From: Elusimicrobiota bacterium
GTDB taxonomy: Bacteria; Elusimicrobiota; Elusimicrobia; 2-02-FULL-39-32
NCBI GenBank assembly: GCA_023249715.1
Contig: JAHFCA010000016.1
Location: 1 to 13,990, forward strand
Direction: 5' to 3'
Length of the DNA: 13,990 bases
The position numbers were made by a program, and so were the translations under genes. Below are positions 13,527 through 13,990 of the stretch, piece after piece (the first letter of the stretch is position 1; each line of letters starts with the position of its first letter). Below the pieces are notes generated by a model. The model did not search any database. It was not told where the DNA came from and saw only the letters and a program-made list of their open reading frames with translations.

Positions 13527-13990
13527 TTATATCTTTAGACTCATCAAAAATTTCCAAATATATAACTTAAAAAGATGTATTCCGTAGTGTAGCATCACTT
13601 TTCCATCCATTTTACTCTTCCCTAAATCCCGGTTTCTAAAAATATAGGCGAACTCCCGAATCTTATTTATTTTTCCTTTTACAATAATTTCCAACAAAAT
13701 TTTATAACCCAAGGGATTGAGTTCCACCCCTTCCATTACTTTTTTCTTCACAAAAAAATAACCGCTCATCGGGTCCGTTACCTCTCCATAGAGCGGCCAA
13801 GCGATCTTAGCCGCAAACCTAGAACACCATTGGCGTAAGATGGGCCAATCTTCCACGCCCCCTCCCGGCAAATGGCGGCTGGCAATCACTAAATCCGCTT
13901 CCCCCCCTTCCAACAGTTCTATCAGTTTAGGAATAATTTCCGGAGGATGCGATCCATCAGAATACATCACTCCCCAAATTTCCCCCTTCG
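13527..13990 (-). CDS. Family 2 glycosyltransferase, polyprenyl/dolichol-phosphate mannosyltransferase-like (partial, N-terminus beyond window)
   Basis: Probably transfers a sugar from a nucleotide donor to polyprenyl phosphate at the inner face of the membrane, or to a related acceptor. The visible 154 codons cover the C-terminal part of the GT2 fold: SHPPEIIPKL, then DLVIASRHLPGGGVEDWP, TDPMSGYFFVKK and LGYKILLEIIVKG, all typical of the DPM1 group. There is no C-terminal TM or GtrA-like extension, so it is the short soluble form. The open frame continues to the window edge (GEIWGV precedes the GTG at 13970), so that GTG is not the start. The usual DAD of the metal site reads YSD here, so the first aspartate is missing. 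The stop is 13 nt from the thiolase stop on the opposite strand, with no room for a terminator between. Sugar and acceptor unknown. Confidence 0.88.
   Translation of the reverse strand, partial: KGEIWGVMYSDGSHPPEIIPKLIELLEGGEADLVIASRHLPGGGVEDWPILRQWCSRFAAKIAWPLYGEVTDPMSGYFFVKKKVMEGVELNPLGYKILLEIIVKGKINKIREFAYIFRNRDLGKSKMDGKVMLHYGIHLFKLYIWKFLMSLKI

Noticed and set aside
13309..13587. A 92-codon plus-strand frame over the thiolase end, rich in Arg and His
   Set aside because: It is a shadow of the thiolase C-terminus, where the real frame holds GGSIALGHP and CAAGGLGG.
13968..13970. GTG at 13970 as start of the glycosyltransferase
   Set aside because: The frame is open to the window edge with conserved-looking residues before it, and half of the GT2 fold would be missing. 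The gene is cut by the window.

Overview
The window reads as a stretch of a Gram-negative-type bacterial chromosome. The signs are an FtsX/EnvC/CtpA envelope set, bacterial ScpAB, TrpRS and TsaD, sigma70-like promoters and tightly packed genes. No rRNA, tRNA, phage, IS or CRISPR is visible. Base composition leans mildly to AT and codon style looks uniform. The lineage cannot be fixed from sequence alone; a little-studied phylum (Omnitrophota- or Elusimicrobiota-like, for example) is a guess only.

Layout. A single run of minus-strand genes occupies 1-12082, read from right to left: cca (tRNA CCA-adding enzyme), an M50 site-2-type protease, trpS, scpA, scpB, galT, glgA fused in frame to an FtsX-like membrane module, an envC-like M23/LytM factor, ctpA, tsaD, and an APC amino-acid permease that runs off the left edge. 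Most junctions are overlaps (TAATG, ATGA, 8-20 nt) or gaps under 30 nt. The only sizeable internal gap, 114 nt, lies before glgA. This looks like one long operon, and a good promoter sits immediately before cca. On the other side of that promoter, a FadI/HADHB-type thiolase is transcribed on the plus strand (12158-13513) from a strong promoter whose -35 box overlaps the -35 of the cca promoter. At the right edge a DPM1-like family-2 glycosyltransferase, partial and on the minus strand, converges on the thiolase with 13 nt between stop codons.

How the genes fit together. cca, trpS and tsaD serve tRNA maturation, charging and modification; scpAB serves chromosome condensation. galT and glgA concern nucleotide-sugar and glycogen metabolism. 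The FtsX module, EnvC-like protein and CtpA reproduce the well-known ftsE-ftsX-envC-ctpA order of cell-wall hydrolase control. Here ftsE is missing, FtsX is fused behind glycogen synthase, and the FtsX loop that normally contacts FtsE is short and lacks its usual motif. This is the most unusual feature of the window. It is either a real GlgA-FtsX fusion, possibly with internal initiation or slippage at an A7/A8 tract, or two genes joined by a homopolymer error. Secondary points of interest are a cysteine motif in TrpRS that suggests a [4Fe-4S] cluster, an EnvC-like LytM domain without zinc ligands, an HPHSQ-type GalT beside glgA, and the divergent promoter pair with a probably leaderless cca transcript.
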